The translations under genes were made by a program, and so were the position numbers. A stretch of 64,000 bases of DNA from JAVKFY01 sp040223615 (GTDB lineage Bacteria > Pseudomonadota > Alphaproteobacteria > GCA-2731375): contig JAVKFY010000011.1 of NCBI GenBank assembly GCA_040223615.1, forward strand, positions 1 through 64,000, read 5' to 3'. The notes under the pieces were generated by a model that did no database searches, was not told the DNA's origin, and worked only from the letters and a program-made list of their open reading frames with translations. This document shows, piece by piece, positions 25,363-34,028 of the stretch; the first letter of the stretch is position 1; every line of letters starts with the position of its first letter.

Positions 25363-26325
25363 ATGTCCGCGGACCCCTCCCCGATCACCCTGCTGCTGGC
25401 GGCGCCGCGCGGCTTTTGCGCCGGCGTCGACCGGGCGATCCAGATCGTCGAACTGGCGCTGGAAAAGCACGGCGCGCCGGTCTACGTGCGCCATGAGATC
25501 GTGCACAACCGCTTCGTGGTGCAGTCGCTGGAACGGCGCGGCGCGGTGTTCGTCGACGAGTTGGAGGAAGTGCCGGCCGACCGGCCGGTGATTTTCTCCG
25601 CGCATGGCGTCGCCAAGGCGGTGCCGGCCGAGGCCGACCGGCGCGGCCTGTATTACATCGACGCGACCTGTCCGCTGGTCTCCAAGGTGCACCGCGAGGC
25701 GGAACGCCACCACGGCCACGGCCGCCACGTGCTGCTGATCGGCCATGCCGGGCACGTGGAAGTGATCGGCACCATGGGGCAACTGCCCGAGCACGCGATT
25801 TCCCTGGTCGAGACCGTGCAGGACGCCGAACGGATCGAGCCTCCGGCGGCAAGCGGTCTCGCCTACACCACGCAGACGACGCTGTCGGTGGACGAAACCG
25901 CGGCGATCATCGCCGTGCTGCGGCGGCGCTTTCCGGCACTGATCGGACCGGGGCGCGAGGACATCTGCTACGCCACCACCAACCGGCAGCAGGCGGTGAA
26001 GCAGATCGCCACGCGTTGCGATGCGATGGTCGTGATCGGGGCGCCGAACTCGTCGAACTCGCGCCGCCTGGTCGAGGTCGCGAAGCAGGCCGGATGCGAC
26101 AACGCCATGCTGGTGCAGTGGGCCAGCGAGATCGACTGGGCGGCGCTCGACGGCGCCCGCGCGGTCGGCATCTCCGCCGGCGCCTCGGCCCCGGAAGTGC
26201 TGGTGGAGGAGGTGGTGGCGGCGTTCCGCGAACGCCACGGCCACGTCGTCATCGAGGAAGTCACCGTGGCGGCGGAGGACCTGGAGTTCAAGCTGCCGCG
26301 CGAGCTGCGCGACGTCGGCGCCTGA
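25363..26325 (+). CDS. ispH: 4-hydroxy-3-methylbut-2-enyl diphosphate reductase
   Basis: Last enzyme of the MEP isoprenoid pathway, a 4Fe-4S protein forming IPP and DMAPP. The 320-residue sequence has the three cluster cysteines in context: APRGFCAGVDRAIQIVE (about residue 17), IDATCPLVSKVHREAERH (about 101) and DICYATTNRQQAVKQI (about 200). GASAPEVLVEEVV completes the active-site region. It is the first of three overlapping genes ispH-thrB-rnhA, with TGATG at the junction to thrB. Confidence 0.97.
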   Translation: MSADPSPITLLLAAPRGFCAGVDRAIQIVELALEKHGAPVYVRHEIVHNRFVVQSLERRGAVFVDELEEVPADRPVIFSAHGVAKAVPAEADRRGLYYIDATCPLVSKVHREAERHHGHGRHVLLIGHAGHVEVIGTMGQLPEHAISLVETVQDAERIEPPAASGLAYTTQTTLSVDETAAIIAVLRRRFPALIGPGREDICYATTNRQQAVKQIATRCDAMVVIGAPNSSNSRRLVEVAKQAGCDNAMLVQWASEIDWAALDGARAVGISAGASAPEVLVEEVVAAFRERHGHVVIEEVTVAAEDLEFKLPRELRDVGA

Positions 26326-27290
26326 TGGCGGTCTACACGGAAGTCGGCGACGAGGAACTCGCGGCGTTCGTCGCCGACTACGATATCGGCGAGGTGGTCG
26401 CGCTCAAGGGTATCGCAGAAGGCGTGGAGAACTCCAACTACCTGCTGCAGACCGACCAGGGCCTGCACTTCCTCACGCTTTACGAGAAACGTGTGCGGCC
26501 GGAGGATCTGCCGTTCTTCATCGCGCTGATGCGTCACCTGGCGACGCACGACATCCCCTGTCCCCTGCCGGTGCCGGCGCGCGACGGCGAGGTGCTGCGC
26601 CAGCTCGCCGGGCGACCGGCGGCGATCGTCACCTTCCTGCGCGGGGTCTCGCCGAAGCGCCCGAACGTGGCGCAGTGCGGCGCGCTCGGCGAGGCGCTGG
26701 CCGACCTGCACCGGGCCGGCCAGGACTTCGAGATGACGCGGCCGAACGACCTGTCGGTGGCCGGCTGGCGTCGGCTGCTGGATGGTTGCGGGACCCGCGC
26801 CGACGAGGTCGCGCCGGGGCTGCTGACGGCGCTTGAGGAAGAGTTCTCGCACCTGCAATCGCTATGGCCGGACCACCTGCCGGACGGGGTGATCCACGCC
26901 GATCTGTTCGCGGACAACGTGCTGTTCCTGGGCGAGGAAGTGTCCGGGCTGATCGACTTCTACTTCGCCTGCAACGACCTCCTGGCCTACGACCTGGCGG
27001 TGTGCCTGAACGCCTGGTGTTTCGAGCCGGGCGGCGAGTTCAACATCACCAAGGCACGCCGGATGCTGGCCGGCTATGGCTCGCATCGCGCGTTGTCGGC
27101 GGCCGAGGTCGCGGCGCTGCCGTTGCTGGCGCGCGGCGCGGCGCTGCGGTTCCTGCTGACCCGGCTGTACGACTGGCTGAACCAGGTCGACGGCGCGCTG
27201 GTGAAGCCGAAGGACCCGTTGGAATACCTGGCCAAGCTGCGCTTCCACCAGCGCGTGCGCGGCGTCGGTGAATACGGCCTGGACGGCTGA
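26325..27290 (+). CDS. thrB: Homoserine kinase (ThrB, APH-like type)
   Basis: Phosphorylates homoserine on the threonine route. The 321-residue protein belongs to the aminoglycoside-phosphotransferase-like fold used by alpha- and gammaproteobacterial ThrB. Supporting segments are GIAEGVENSNYLLQTDQGLHF, the catalytic loop VIHADLFADNVLF and the metal-binding GLIDFYFACNDLLAYDLA. The ATG at 26325 overlaps the ispH stop in TGATG, and the stop overlaps rnhA in the same way. The ispH-thrB-rnhA order is a common alphaproteobacterial arrangement. Confidence 0.95.
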   Translation: MAVYTEVGDEELAAFVADYDIGEVVALKGIAEGVENSNYLLQTDQGLHFLTLYEKRVRPEDLPFFIALMRHLATHDIPCPLPVPARDGEVLRQLAGRPAAIVTFLRGVSPKRPNVAQCGALGEALADLHRAGQDFEMTRPNDLSVAGWRRLLDGCGTRADEVAPGLLTALEEEFSHLQSLWPDHLPDGVIHADLFADNVLFLGEEVSGLIDFYFACNDLLAYDLAVCLNAWCFEPGGEFNITKARRMLAGYGSHRALSAAEVAALPLLARGAALRFLLTRLYDWLNQVDGALVKPKDPLEYLAKLRFHQRVRGVGEYGLDG

Positions 27291-27730
27291 TGGCGCGGAT
27301 CGACATCTACACCGACGGCGCGTGTTCGGGGAATCCGGGGCCGGGCGGCTGGGGCGCGCTGATGCTGTCCGGCGGGCACGAGAAGGAGCTCTACGGCGGC
27401 GACGTGCTGACCACCAACATCCGCATGGAGCTGATGGCCGCGATCGAGGCGCTGGAGGCGCTGAAGCGGCCATCGGAGGTGGCGATCCACACCGACAGCG
27501 TCTACCTGCGCGACGGCATCACCAAGTGGATCCACAACTGGAAGCGCAACGGCTGGCGCACCGCCGGCAAGAAGCCGGTGAAGAATGTCGACCTGTGGGA
27601 ACGTCTGGACGCGGCGCTGGCCCGCCACGACATCGAGTGGCACTGGGTGAAAGGCCATAGCGGCCACCCGGAGAACGACCGCGCCGACGCGCTGGCCCGC
27701 ATGGGCATGCAGCCCTACAAGCTGGATTGA
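27290..27730 (+). CDS. rnhA: Ribonuclease HI
   Basis: Cleaves RNA in RNA-DNA hybrids. The 146-residue protein has the DEDD active site: IYTDGACSGNPGPGGWGAL with Asp near 10, NIRMELMAAIEALEAL with Glu near 48, IHTDSVYLRDGI with Asp near 70, and SGHPENDRADALA with the last Asp near 134. The ATG overlaps the thrB stop (TGATG). Its 3' end overlaps the convergent TetR gene by 16 bases. Confidence 0.97.
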   Translation: MARIDIYTDGACSGNPGPGGWGALMLSGGHEKELYGGDVLTTNIRMELMAAIEALEALKRPSEVAIHTDSVYLRDGITKWIHNWKRNGWRTAGKKPVKNVDLWERLDAALARHDIEWHWVKGHSGHPENDRADALARMGMQPYKLD

Positions 27731-28338
27731 GCGCCGACGCCGGTCGCGAGCAGCGCGATCAGGGTCTCGGTCAGGTCGTCGATGCCGTGCGCCAGCGGGT
27801 CGTCGATGGCGTCGCCGAGCGCGACCATGGTCAGCAGGCCGAGCGTCGCCATGTGCACCGTGGCCGCAGCCCGGCGCGGCGGGATGTCGGCGCGCAGGTC
27901 GCCCCCGGCGTCGAGCGCTTCCGCCAGCGCGCCGTACAGGCGCGCCGTGGTGGGGTGCACATGGGCCTGCAGCGTATCCGTCGTCAGCAGCAGATCGGGA
28001 CGCCGGTCGACCTGGACCGATAGGTACATCAGGCGGAAACGGCCGAGGTCGGCGAGATGGAACGCCGCCACGGCCCGCACCGCGCGCGCCACCGCGTCCG
28101 CCGCGCCGGTCGCGCCCTCCACCGCGGCGGCCAGCGCGTCGGCCTCGGCGCGCAGCAACGGCACGACGATCTCGCGCATCAGATCCTGCTTGGTCGGGAA
28201 CCAGTAGATCACCGCCTGCTTGGTGACGCCGAGCCGGCGCGCCACCGCCTCGAAGGTCAGGGCCGCCGGGCCGGCATCCGCCAGCACCTGTCGGGCGACC
28301 CTGAGAATGCGTTCGGCCGTGTTTCCGTTCTCGCTCAC
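27715..28338 (-). CDS. TetR-family transcriptional repressor
   Basis: The 207-residue protein has a standard TetR helix-turn-helix (AERILRVARQVLADAG, LTFEAVARRLGVTKQAVIYW, FPTKQDLMREIV) and an all-helical ligand domain. It starts with GTG at 28338, since SENGNTAERIL is the normal start; the frame runs open much further upstream but crosses the divergent gene. Two perfect palindromes lie between this start and the GST start, so it most likely represses both itself and the GST gene until an inducer binds. Inducer unknown. Confidence 0.93.
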   Translation of the reverse strand: MSENGNTAERILRVARQVLADAGPAALTFEAVARRLGVTKQAVIYWFPTKQDLMREIVVPLLRAEADALAAAVEGATGAADAVARAVRAVAAFHLADLGRFRLMYLSVQVDRRPDLLLTTDTLQAHVHPTTARLYGALAEALDAGGDLRADIPPRRAAATVHMATLGLLTMVALGDAIDDPLAHGIDDLTETLIALLATGVGAQSSL

Positions 28339-28345
28339 TTGACAA

Positions 28346-28384
28346 CTTACCTTCGGTAAGGACATTCTTCTTACCATTGGTAAG
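28346..28384. promoter_or_regulatory. Two perfect TetR-type operators in tandem
   Basis: CTTACCTTCGGTAAG (28346-28360) and CTTACCATTGGTAAG (28370-28384) are each perfect 6-3-6 palindromes with identical arms. Their centres are 24 bases apart, in the 60-base divergent gap between the TetR and GST genes. Identical arms with different centres indicate selection for one regulator's half-site. Confidence 0.9.
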
Positions 28385-28398
28385 CGAGAGATCGATAC

Positions 28399-29121
28399 AT
28401 GTCCACCCTGCGCGTCTTCACCTTTTCGGCCGACTGGGGCCTGCCGACCACCGGGCCGTTCTCGCTCAAGCTCCTCGCCTGGATGCGGCTGGCGGGGCTG
28501 TCCTATGAGCTGAAGGAGCAGAACGACCCGAGCAAGGGGCCGCTCGGCAAGGTGCCGTGGGTCGAGATCGACGGCCGGCCGATGGCCGACAGCGAGCTGA
28601 TCATCGCTGAGCTCGGCCGGCGCCACGGCTTCGACGTCGACGCCGGACTCAGCCCGGTGCAGGCGGCCGACGCCCACGCCTGGCGCCGCGCCTTCGAGGA
28701 GGGTTTCCACCAGGTGCTGGAATGGGAGCTGTTCATCCACCCTGCCGGCGCCGCCTACGTCGAGCGGCTGATCGCCGGAATGGCGCCGCCGCTCGTGCGC
28801 AGCATCGTCACCGCCAAACTGCGCGGCCATTTCCGCAAGCAGTTGCAGGCCCGCGGCCTCGGCCGGCACGCGCCGTCGGTGGTCGCCGACAAGGGACGGG
28901 CCGACATCGACGCGCTGGCGGCGCGGCTGGCCGACCGGCCCTATCTTGTCGGCGACGGGCCGAGCATGGCCGACCTGGCGGTGTTCGGGCAGGTGGCGCC
29001 CATGGTGCGTTGGCCGATGGCGACGCCGGTGGCGCAGCACGCCAAGGCGCAGAAGCCGGTGGTCGACTTCGTCGAGCGGGTGTTCGACCGCTGCTTCGAG
29101 GCGTCCCGGGCCGCCGCCTGA
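28399..29121 (+). CDS. Glutathione S-transferase family protein
   Basis: A 240-residue GST-fold protein. The N-terminal thioredoxin-like half is MSTLRVFTFSADWGLPTTGP...PFSLKLLAWMRLAG and GPLGKVPWVEIDG with the SEL glutathione contact in MADSELIIAELGRR. The C-terminal half is helical (LADRPYLVGDGPSMADLAVF). The early part looks closest to the metaxin/FAXC-like GST branch rather than the cytosolic detoxifying classes, so conjugating activity is not certain. It is controlled by the divergent TetR gene through two operators between them, which suggests induction by a small hydrophobic or electrophilic compound. Confidence 0.88.
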   Translation: MSTLRVFTFSADWGLPTTGPFSLKLLAWMRLAGLSYELKEQNDPSKGPLGKVPWVEIDGRPMADSELIIAELGRRHGFDVDAGLSPVQAADAHAWRRAFEEGFHQVLEWELFIHPAGAAYVERLIAGMAPPLVRSIVTAKLRGHFRKQLQARGLGRHAPSVVADKGRADIDALAARLADRPYLVGDGPSMADLAVFGQVAPMVRWPMATPVAQHAKAQKPVVDFVERVFDRCFEASRAAA

Positions 29122-29173
29122 GGGTTAACGCGCCTTCTTAAACCGTTCACCTGTTTGGTGTTCACTGCCCGAC

Positions 29174-30010
29174 ATGGGGCAGGAGCACGTCGGCGAGTTT
29201 CGCGCGCGCGGTTATGCCGTGGTGCGCGGGGTATTCGACGCCGCCGAGGTGGCGGCGATGGCGGCCGCGTTCGAGCGCATCCAGGGCCGGGCGCTGGTGC
29301 TGGGCCGGAGCTGGCGGCACGGCAACGTGCACTTCCGGCTGGCGGACGACGCCGCGCTGGGGCGCATCGTGCGCTTCGCGCAGTGGCCGGGCTGGATCGA
29401 CGAGACGCTGGAAGCGGTGCGGCGCGACCCGCGCCTGCTCGACATCCTGCAACCGCTGCTCGGCCGCGATTGCAAGCAGATCATCAACCAGATGCACTGG
29501 AAGCCGCCCGGCGCGGCGACGGCCGAGTTCGGCTTCCACCAGGATTCACGCTCGCGTCGGCCGCGCGAGGCCTATCGCGACCTGGCGGCGTCCTACATCC
29601 AGACCGGTATCGCGGTCGATCCGCATTCCGCCGACAATGGCGCCATGCTGATGGTGCCGGGCAGCCACAAGCTGGGCGAACTGCCGTTCGATCCGAAAAA
29701 ACCTTCGATGTTCGAGAGCCTCGACGTCGCCGAACTGACCGCACGCGGGCTCGACCCCGATGCAGTGGAGGTGCTGGAGCTGGCGCCCGGTGACGTGGCG
29801 TTGTGGCACGTGCACACGCTGCACGGCTCCGGCCTGAATCGCTCAGCCATCGACCGACGCTTCTACCTCAACGGCTACGTGACCGCGGCGAACTGTGACC
29901 GTGGCGAATGGGCGTTCCGCGACGGCCGCCCCTGCCCACTGGCCGGCGAGCCGGCGCTGGTGCACTACGAGGAACTGCACAGCAAGCCGGGGCCGATGTT
30001 CGTCGACTGA
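29174..30010 (+). CDS. Phytanoyl-CoA dioxygenase (PhyH) family protein
   Basis: The 278-residue Fe(II)/2-oxoglutarate-dependent oxygenase shows the jelly-roll signature. The iron-binding HxD is in EFGFHQDSRSR, the distal histidine is in DVALWHVHTLHGSGLN and the 2-oxoglutarate arginine lies just after (NRSAIDRRFY). A PGSHKLGELPF segment is typical of the family. The substrate cannot be predicted; family members hydroxylate lipids, secondary metabolites or compatible solutes. It ends 8 bases before the convergent RTX gene. Confidence 0.92.
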   Translation: MGQEHVGEFRARGYAVVRGVFDAAEVAAMAAAFERIQGRALVLGRSWRHGNVHFRLADDAALGRIVRFAQWPGWIDETLEAVRRDPRLLDILQPLLGRDCKQIINQMHWKPPGAATAEFGFHQDSRSRRPREAYRDLAASYIQTGIAVDPHSADNGAMLMVPGSHKLGELPFDPKKPSMFESLDVAELTARGLDPDAVEVLELAPGDVALWHVHTLHGSGLNRSAIDRRFYLNGYVTAANCDRGEWAFRDGRPCPLAGEPALVHYEELHSKPGPMFVD

Positions 30011-30018
30011 CCGCCCGA

Positions 30019-32235
30019 TCAGAAGAAGTAGTGGAAGCTGGAGTTGGCCTGCAGGTTGTCGGGATCGACATTCAGGATAACGATCTCGATTGTCGGGCTG
30101 GCGGCCTCGTCGGCCAGGATGATCCGTGTGTCGGTACCATTGATCAGCGACACGATCAGGTCTTCGAGCGCCGTCGCCCCGACGATGCTCAGCCTATCCA
30201 CGTTCAGCTCGAAGTCGGAAATCGTGTCGCTGCCCTGCAGCGCGGCGAACTCGAAGATGTCGCCATCGTCGCCGCCGGACAGCACGTCGTTGGCCGGCCC
30301 GCCGGACAGCAGGTCGTTGCCAGGGCCGCCGAACATCGCGTCGGAGCCCTGCATGCCACGGATGGTGTCGTCGCCGTCCCCGCCGGTGATCGAGTCGCCG
30401 CCAGCCTGACCGCGCAGCAAGTCGTTGCCGGCGCCGCCGTCGATGGTGTCGCTGCCGGAATTGCCGTTCAGCGTGTCCACGCCCGGGCCGCTGTTGACAA
30501 CGTCGTTGCCGCCGCCGCCGAACAGGAGGTTGTTGCCGGCGTCACCATCGAGCGAGTCGTCGCCGACGTGGGCGCGGATCACATCGTCGCCATCCCCGCC
30601 GGCCAGGGTGTCGTCGCCGAAGTTGCCAAACAGACTGTCGAAGCCCGGGCCGGGGCCGCCCATCAGGCTGTCGTCGCCAGCCTGGCCGTAGGCACGATCA
30701 TTGCCTTCGCCGCCGTCCACCGTGTCGTTGCCGCCGCCGGCAGCGACGAGGTCGTTGCCGGCACCGCCGTTGAACGACTCGGCCAGCACGCCGCCGGTGA
30801 GGCTATCGGCGGCATCGGTGCCGGCGCCGGAGGCGAAGCCGAAGATGATGTCGACCTGGCCCTGGTCGTCGGTGCCAGCGTTCGACGTTCCGACCATGAA
30901 GTCGAACAGGCCGTCGCCATTCACGTCGCCGATGGCGAAGCCGGTCGAGTCAGGGGTACCGGTGACGCCCTGGACCGTGGTCACGCCGTCGGGCTGTGGG
31001 TCCGGCCCGATGGCGACGTCGTTGATATCCTTGCCGGCGAGGATGCTGCCGAGCAGGTACAGGTCGGAGCCCCGGCCCGCGAAGGTCTCGGCGTAAGGGT
31101 CGAAGGCGATATCGTCGCCGCCATCGCCGTCGACGTCGCCGACATTGGCGACGCTGCCGCCGAGCTTCTGGTTGTCGACGGTCCCGACCAGCTTGGTGTT
31201 GTCGGCAACTGGATCGCCACTGCCGCTACGGAAGTAGTCGGCGAGCGTCTGGTCGAGTTCGGCCAAGAGCTGCGAGGCGAACACCGCAACGCTGCCGCGC
31301 GCGGTGCCGCCTTGCGGGTCGTTGGGCAGTCCGAGGGCGAGGTCGTCCTTGCCGTCGCCGTCGAAGTCGCCGGCCGCGAGCCGCTTCGTGCCGGTGACGC
31401 CGGTGGTGAACAGGAAAGTATCGGGGTCGGTGCCGAGCACGATGGTGCCGGTCGGTGTGGTGTCGTCGGAGAACAGGAACCCGACGTCGGCGCCGTTGGT
31501 GAACGCCAGGTCGGCCTTGCCGTCCTCGTTGAAGTCGCCGGCCGCGATCCTGCTGCCGATGGCGTCGCCAACATTGGCACCCAGTATCTTGAAGCCGCGC
31601 CCGCCTAGCGCGTTGGTGTCGATGGTGTCGGGAAAGCCCTGGTCGGAGCCGAAGATCACGTAAACCGCGCCCGAAGCCGCGCCGTTCTCGCCGTTGGCGA
31701 TGGCGCTGACGGCGATGTCGTCGAAACCGTCGCCGTTGACGTCACCGACGCTCTGCACGTTGCGCCCGACGCCCTCGTAGCCGTTACCGGCGACGGTGAA
31801 GCCGGCGTCGCCCAGGTTGGTGAAGTCGATGGTGGCGCCGCCGGCGCCCAGGGTCTCCGCGCCGAAGACGACATAGGCGGCGCCCGGATTGGCACCGCCG
31901 GTGAACTCGGCACCGACCAGGATGTCGTCGATGCCGTCGCCGTTGACGTCACCGGCGGAACTGAACGAGCGGCCGGCAAGACTGCCGGCCTCGCCGGTCA
32001 ACCGCAGCCCCTCGTCGGCACCGAGGTCGCCGAGGTCGACGCCGTCGAGCAGCGTATCGCCGCCGAACACGACGAAGATCTGATCGTTCGCCCCCGACGC
32101 CGGAATGATCACGTCGGCGATGCCGTCGCCGTTGAAGTCGCCGGGACTGCCGCCGTAGCCGAAACCCAGCAGCGTCTGCGGATCGGCGCCGACGATGGTG
32201 ATGCCGCGGTCGCCGAGATTGTTCAGGTCGATCAT
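30019..32235 (-). CDS. Secreted FG-GAP beta-propeller protein with C-terminal RTX repeats
   Basis: A 738-residue acidic protein without a classical signal peptide. Residues about 15-470 contain FG-GAP/integrin-like repeats with calcium loops (GDFNGDGIADVII, GDVNGDGIDDILVG, GDVNGDGFDDIAVS, GDVDGDGGDDIAFD, GDVNGDGLFDFMVG). Residues about 480-690 contain RTX nonapeptides (GGAGNDLVAAGGGNDTVDGG, GGAGNDLLRGQAGGDSITGG), and a C-terminal hydrophobic end (SSFHYFF) fits type I secretion. Its RTX part parallels that of the peptidase at 11483 in order and wording. Likely an exported, calcium-stabilised adhesion or surface protein; function is inferred from domains only. Confidence 0.88.
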   Translation of the reverse strand: MIDLNNLGDRGITIVGADPQTLLGFGYGGSPGDFNGDGIADVIIPASGANDQIFVVFGGDTLLDGVDLGDLGADEGLRLTGEAGSLAGRSFSSAGDVNGDGIDDILVGAEFTGGANPGAAYVVFGAETLGAGGATIDFTNLGDAGFTVAGNGYEGVGRNVQSVGDVNGDGFDDIAVSAIANGENGAASGAVYVIFGSDQGFPDTIDTNALGGRGFKILGANVGDAIGSRIAAGDFNEDGKADLAFTNGADVGFLFSDDTTPTGTIVLGTDPDTFLFTTGVTGTKRLAAGDFDGDGKDDLALGLPNDPQGGTARGSVAVFASQLLAELDQTLADYFRSGSGDPVADNTKLVGTVDNQKLGGSVANVGDVDGDGGDDIAFDPYAETFAGRGSDLYLLGSILAGKDINDVAIGPDPQPDGVTTVQGVTGTPDSTGFAIGDVNGDGLFDFMVGTSNAGTDDQGQVDIIFGFASGAGTDAADSLTGGVLAESFNGGAGNDLVAAGGGNDTVDGGEGNDRAYGQAGDDSLMGGPGPGFDSLFGNFGDDTLAGGDGDDVIRAHVGDDSLDGDAGNNLLFGGGGNDVVNSGPGVDTLNGNSGSDTIDGGAGNDLLRGQAGGDSITGGDGDDTIRGMQGSDAMFGGPGNDLLSGGPANDVLSGGDDGDIFEFAALQGSDTISDFELNVDRLSIVGATALEDLIVSLINGTDTRIILADEAASPTIEIVILNVDPDNLQANSSFHYFF

Positions 32236-32342
32236 CGCCTACCCCGTTCAATGGCGGCAGGCGCTTCTTGTCGGCGCCGCACCGGCCTATTGCCTCGTCC
32301 ACCAGACTACGCAGGTGGCTTCAAGTCCCGCCCCCTACAACT

Positions 32343-33449
32343 CTAGGGGGTGGTGCCGAGCCCAGCGATCAGCCGGATCAGCTCGCCTTGGCGGCGCAGG
32401 CCAAGCCGCGCCATGAGCTGGTAGAGGTGGTAGCGCGCGGTCGACAGCTGGATGCCGCGGGCCTCGGCATGCTGGCGCAGGGTCTCGCCGGCGTAAAGCG
32501 CGGCGGCGAGTTCGGCCTGGCGCTGGGTCAGTCCGAGCGCGGCGGCGATCCGCGCCGGCGACGGCGGCAGGCCGGCACCGGGCTCGTCGATGAACACCAG
32601 CAGCGCCGGCAACGCGCCATCCTCGTCCTCGGCCGCCGACGCCAGCCGGCGCAGGCGCAAGGCATAGGGCGGGCGTCCGGACGGCCGCGGCACGTAGAGA
32701 TCGCCGCCGGAGGCCAATCCCTCGCCCATGCCATCGCGCAGATAGCGCTCAAGCGCTTGCCGCGCCGCCGTCATTTCCGGGCGGAGGCGTCCGGCGGCGA
32801 TCGATAGGCCGTCGCCGGCGCGGGCAATGGCCTCGGCGCGGGCGTTGGCGTGGCAAACCCGGCCGTCGTCAGCGAGCAGCACGACGCCGCCCGGCATGTG
32901 TTCCAGCGCCCGCAGCAGGCGGCGTTCGCCCTCATCCGCCGTGCGCAGCCGCAAGAACAGGTCGACCGCCTGGCCGACATGCGGCAGCAGCGCCGACAGG
33001 CGCGCGATCTCGTCCGGCGTGGCGTGGCCTTGCGCCTGGGCGCGCTGCACCGCGACTATGCGGTGCGCGCCGCTCAACGCGCCGGCCAGGAAGTAGCGCA
33101 GGCCGTCGCGCGCCAGGAAGTCGGCATAAAACTCGTCGTGGTCCATCTCCGCCTCGGAGATGAAGTCGTGGTCGTAACCGACCTGGCCCGGCCGCAAGGT
33201 GTCGAGATAGGGAATGCGCGGGCAGACCGCGGCATAGTGCGCCAGATAGTTGCGCACGCCATCGTCGGGCAGACGCGCGCCGTGGGCGAAGAACACCGGC
33301 GCCCCGGCGACCTGGTCGCGCAGTTCCAGCGTGGTGTCGACGCCGCCGGTGACGTCGGCGATGGCGGCCAAGGCCGCCGGCCACAACGCGCCGTCGAGCG
33401 CCGCCGCCTGACACTTGCCGATTACCGCGAGGAGCTGGTCCCGTGCCAT
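32343..33449 (-). CDS. LuxR-family (helix-turn-helix) transcriptional regulator
   Basis: A 368-residue protein with a C-terminal LuxR-like DNA-binding domain (LTQRQAELAAALYAGETLRQ and LSTARYHLYQLMARLGLRRQ) and a long N-terminal sensory region of unknown fold. A PAS-like stretch lies in the middle (EHMPGGVVLLADDGRVCHAN). The HTH wording, with TARYHLYQLM in place of the common TVRTHLKRI, places it among LuxR proteins of the alphaproteobacterial PAS/LuxR type. ATG at 33449 is used. It lies just upstream of the FG-GAP/RTX gene on the same strand with a 107-base gap, so it may control or be co-expressed with it, but this is inference. Confidence 0.85.
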   Translation of the reverse strand: MARDQLLAVIGKCQAAALDGALWPAALAAIADVTGGVDTTLELRDQVAGAPVFFAHGARLPDDGVRNYLAHYAAVCPRIPYLDTLRPGQVGYDHDFISEAEMDHDEFYADFLARDGLRYFLAGALSGAHRIVAVQRAQAQGHATPDEIARLSALLPHVGQAVDLFLRLRTADEGERRLLRALEHMPGGVVLLADDGRVCHANARAEAIARAGDGLSIAAGRLRPEMTAARQALERYLRDGMGEGLASGGDLYVPRPSGRPPYALRLRRLASAAEDEDGALPALLVFIDEPGAGLPPSPARIAAALGLTQRQAELAAALYAGETLRQHAEARGIQLSTARYHLYQLMARLGLRRQGELIRLIAGLGTTP

Positions 33450-33543
33450 TTTTCGCTCCCTGGCCCGCTCCCTGGCTTACGCCCTCGGCACCAGCCTAGC
33501 ACCGGTGTCGGTGGCAAGGTCCGGGCATCGATGGCACCGGGCG

Positions 33544-34017
33544 TCAGGCGGTCTCCGCGGTCGCCTCGCCGGCCGCCGCCGGCTCCACCTTCAGCACCAC
33601 GCCATCGACGCCGGTGACCCGGATCTGGGTGCCGGCGGCGACGTCGTTGCCCTCGATCTTCCACATCGTGTCGTCGACATGCAGCCGGCCGCGGCCGTCG
33701 CGGATCGGCTCGGCCAGCGTGAACACCCGGCCGATATACTGGCTGCCGCGACGGTTGAGCTGCGGCCGGTCGGTCTCGATCGGGTTCTTGCGCAGCCAGA
33801 ACCGGAACACCGCGATTGCCGCCACCGACAGCACCGCGAAGATCAGGAACTGGAATTCCCAGCCCAGCGACGGCCAGATCAGCAGCACCACGCCGACCAC
33901 GCCGGCGGCGACGCCAAGCCACAGGAACACCGCGCCCGGCGCGAAGACCTCCAGGATCACCAGCACGATGCCGGCGATCCACCAGGTCCAGTGCGTCGGC
34001 GGGAACAGATCGAACAT
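33544..34017 (-). CDS. NfeD family membrane protein
   Basis: The 157-residue protein has an N-terminal double membrane segment (residues about 12-38 and 50-70, WWIAGIVLVILEVFAPGAVF) and a C-terminal OB-fold domain (RRGSQYIGRVFTLAEPIRDG, GNDVAAGTQIRVTGVDGVVL). This is the short NfeD form that works with SPFH/stomatin proteins in membrane quality control and microdomain formation. It starts 11 bases downstream of the SPFH gene, the usual operon partner. Confidence 0.93.
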   Translation of the reverse strand: MFDLFPPTHWTWWIAGIVLVILEVFAPGAVFLWLGVAAGVVGVVLLIWPSLGWEFQFLIFAVLSVAAIAVFRFWLRKNPIETDRPQLNRRGSQYIGRVFTLAEPIRDGRGRLHVDDTMWKIEGNDVAAGTQIRVTGVDGVVLKVEPAAAGEATAETA

Positions 34018-34028
34018 CGCGGCCGCCC

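Noticed and set aside
30240..30780. Regularly spaced repeats resembling a CRISPR-like or satellite array
   Set aside because: The repeats are the coding of RTX nonapeptides (GGxGNDxLx) in the FG-GAP/RTX gene; spacing is 27 bases or multiples, with no spacers.
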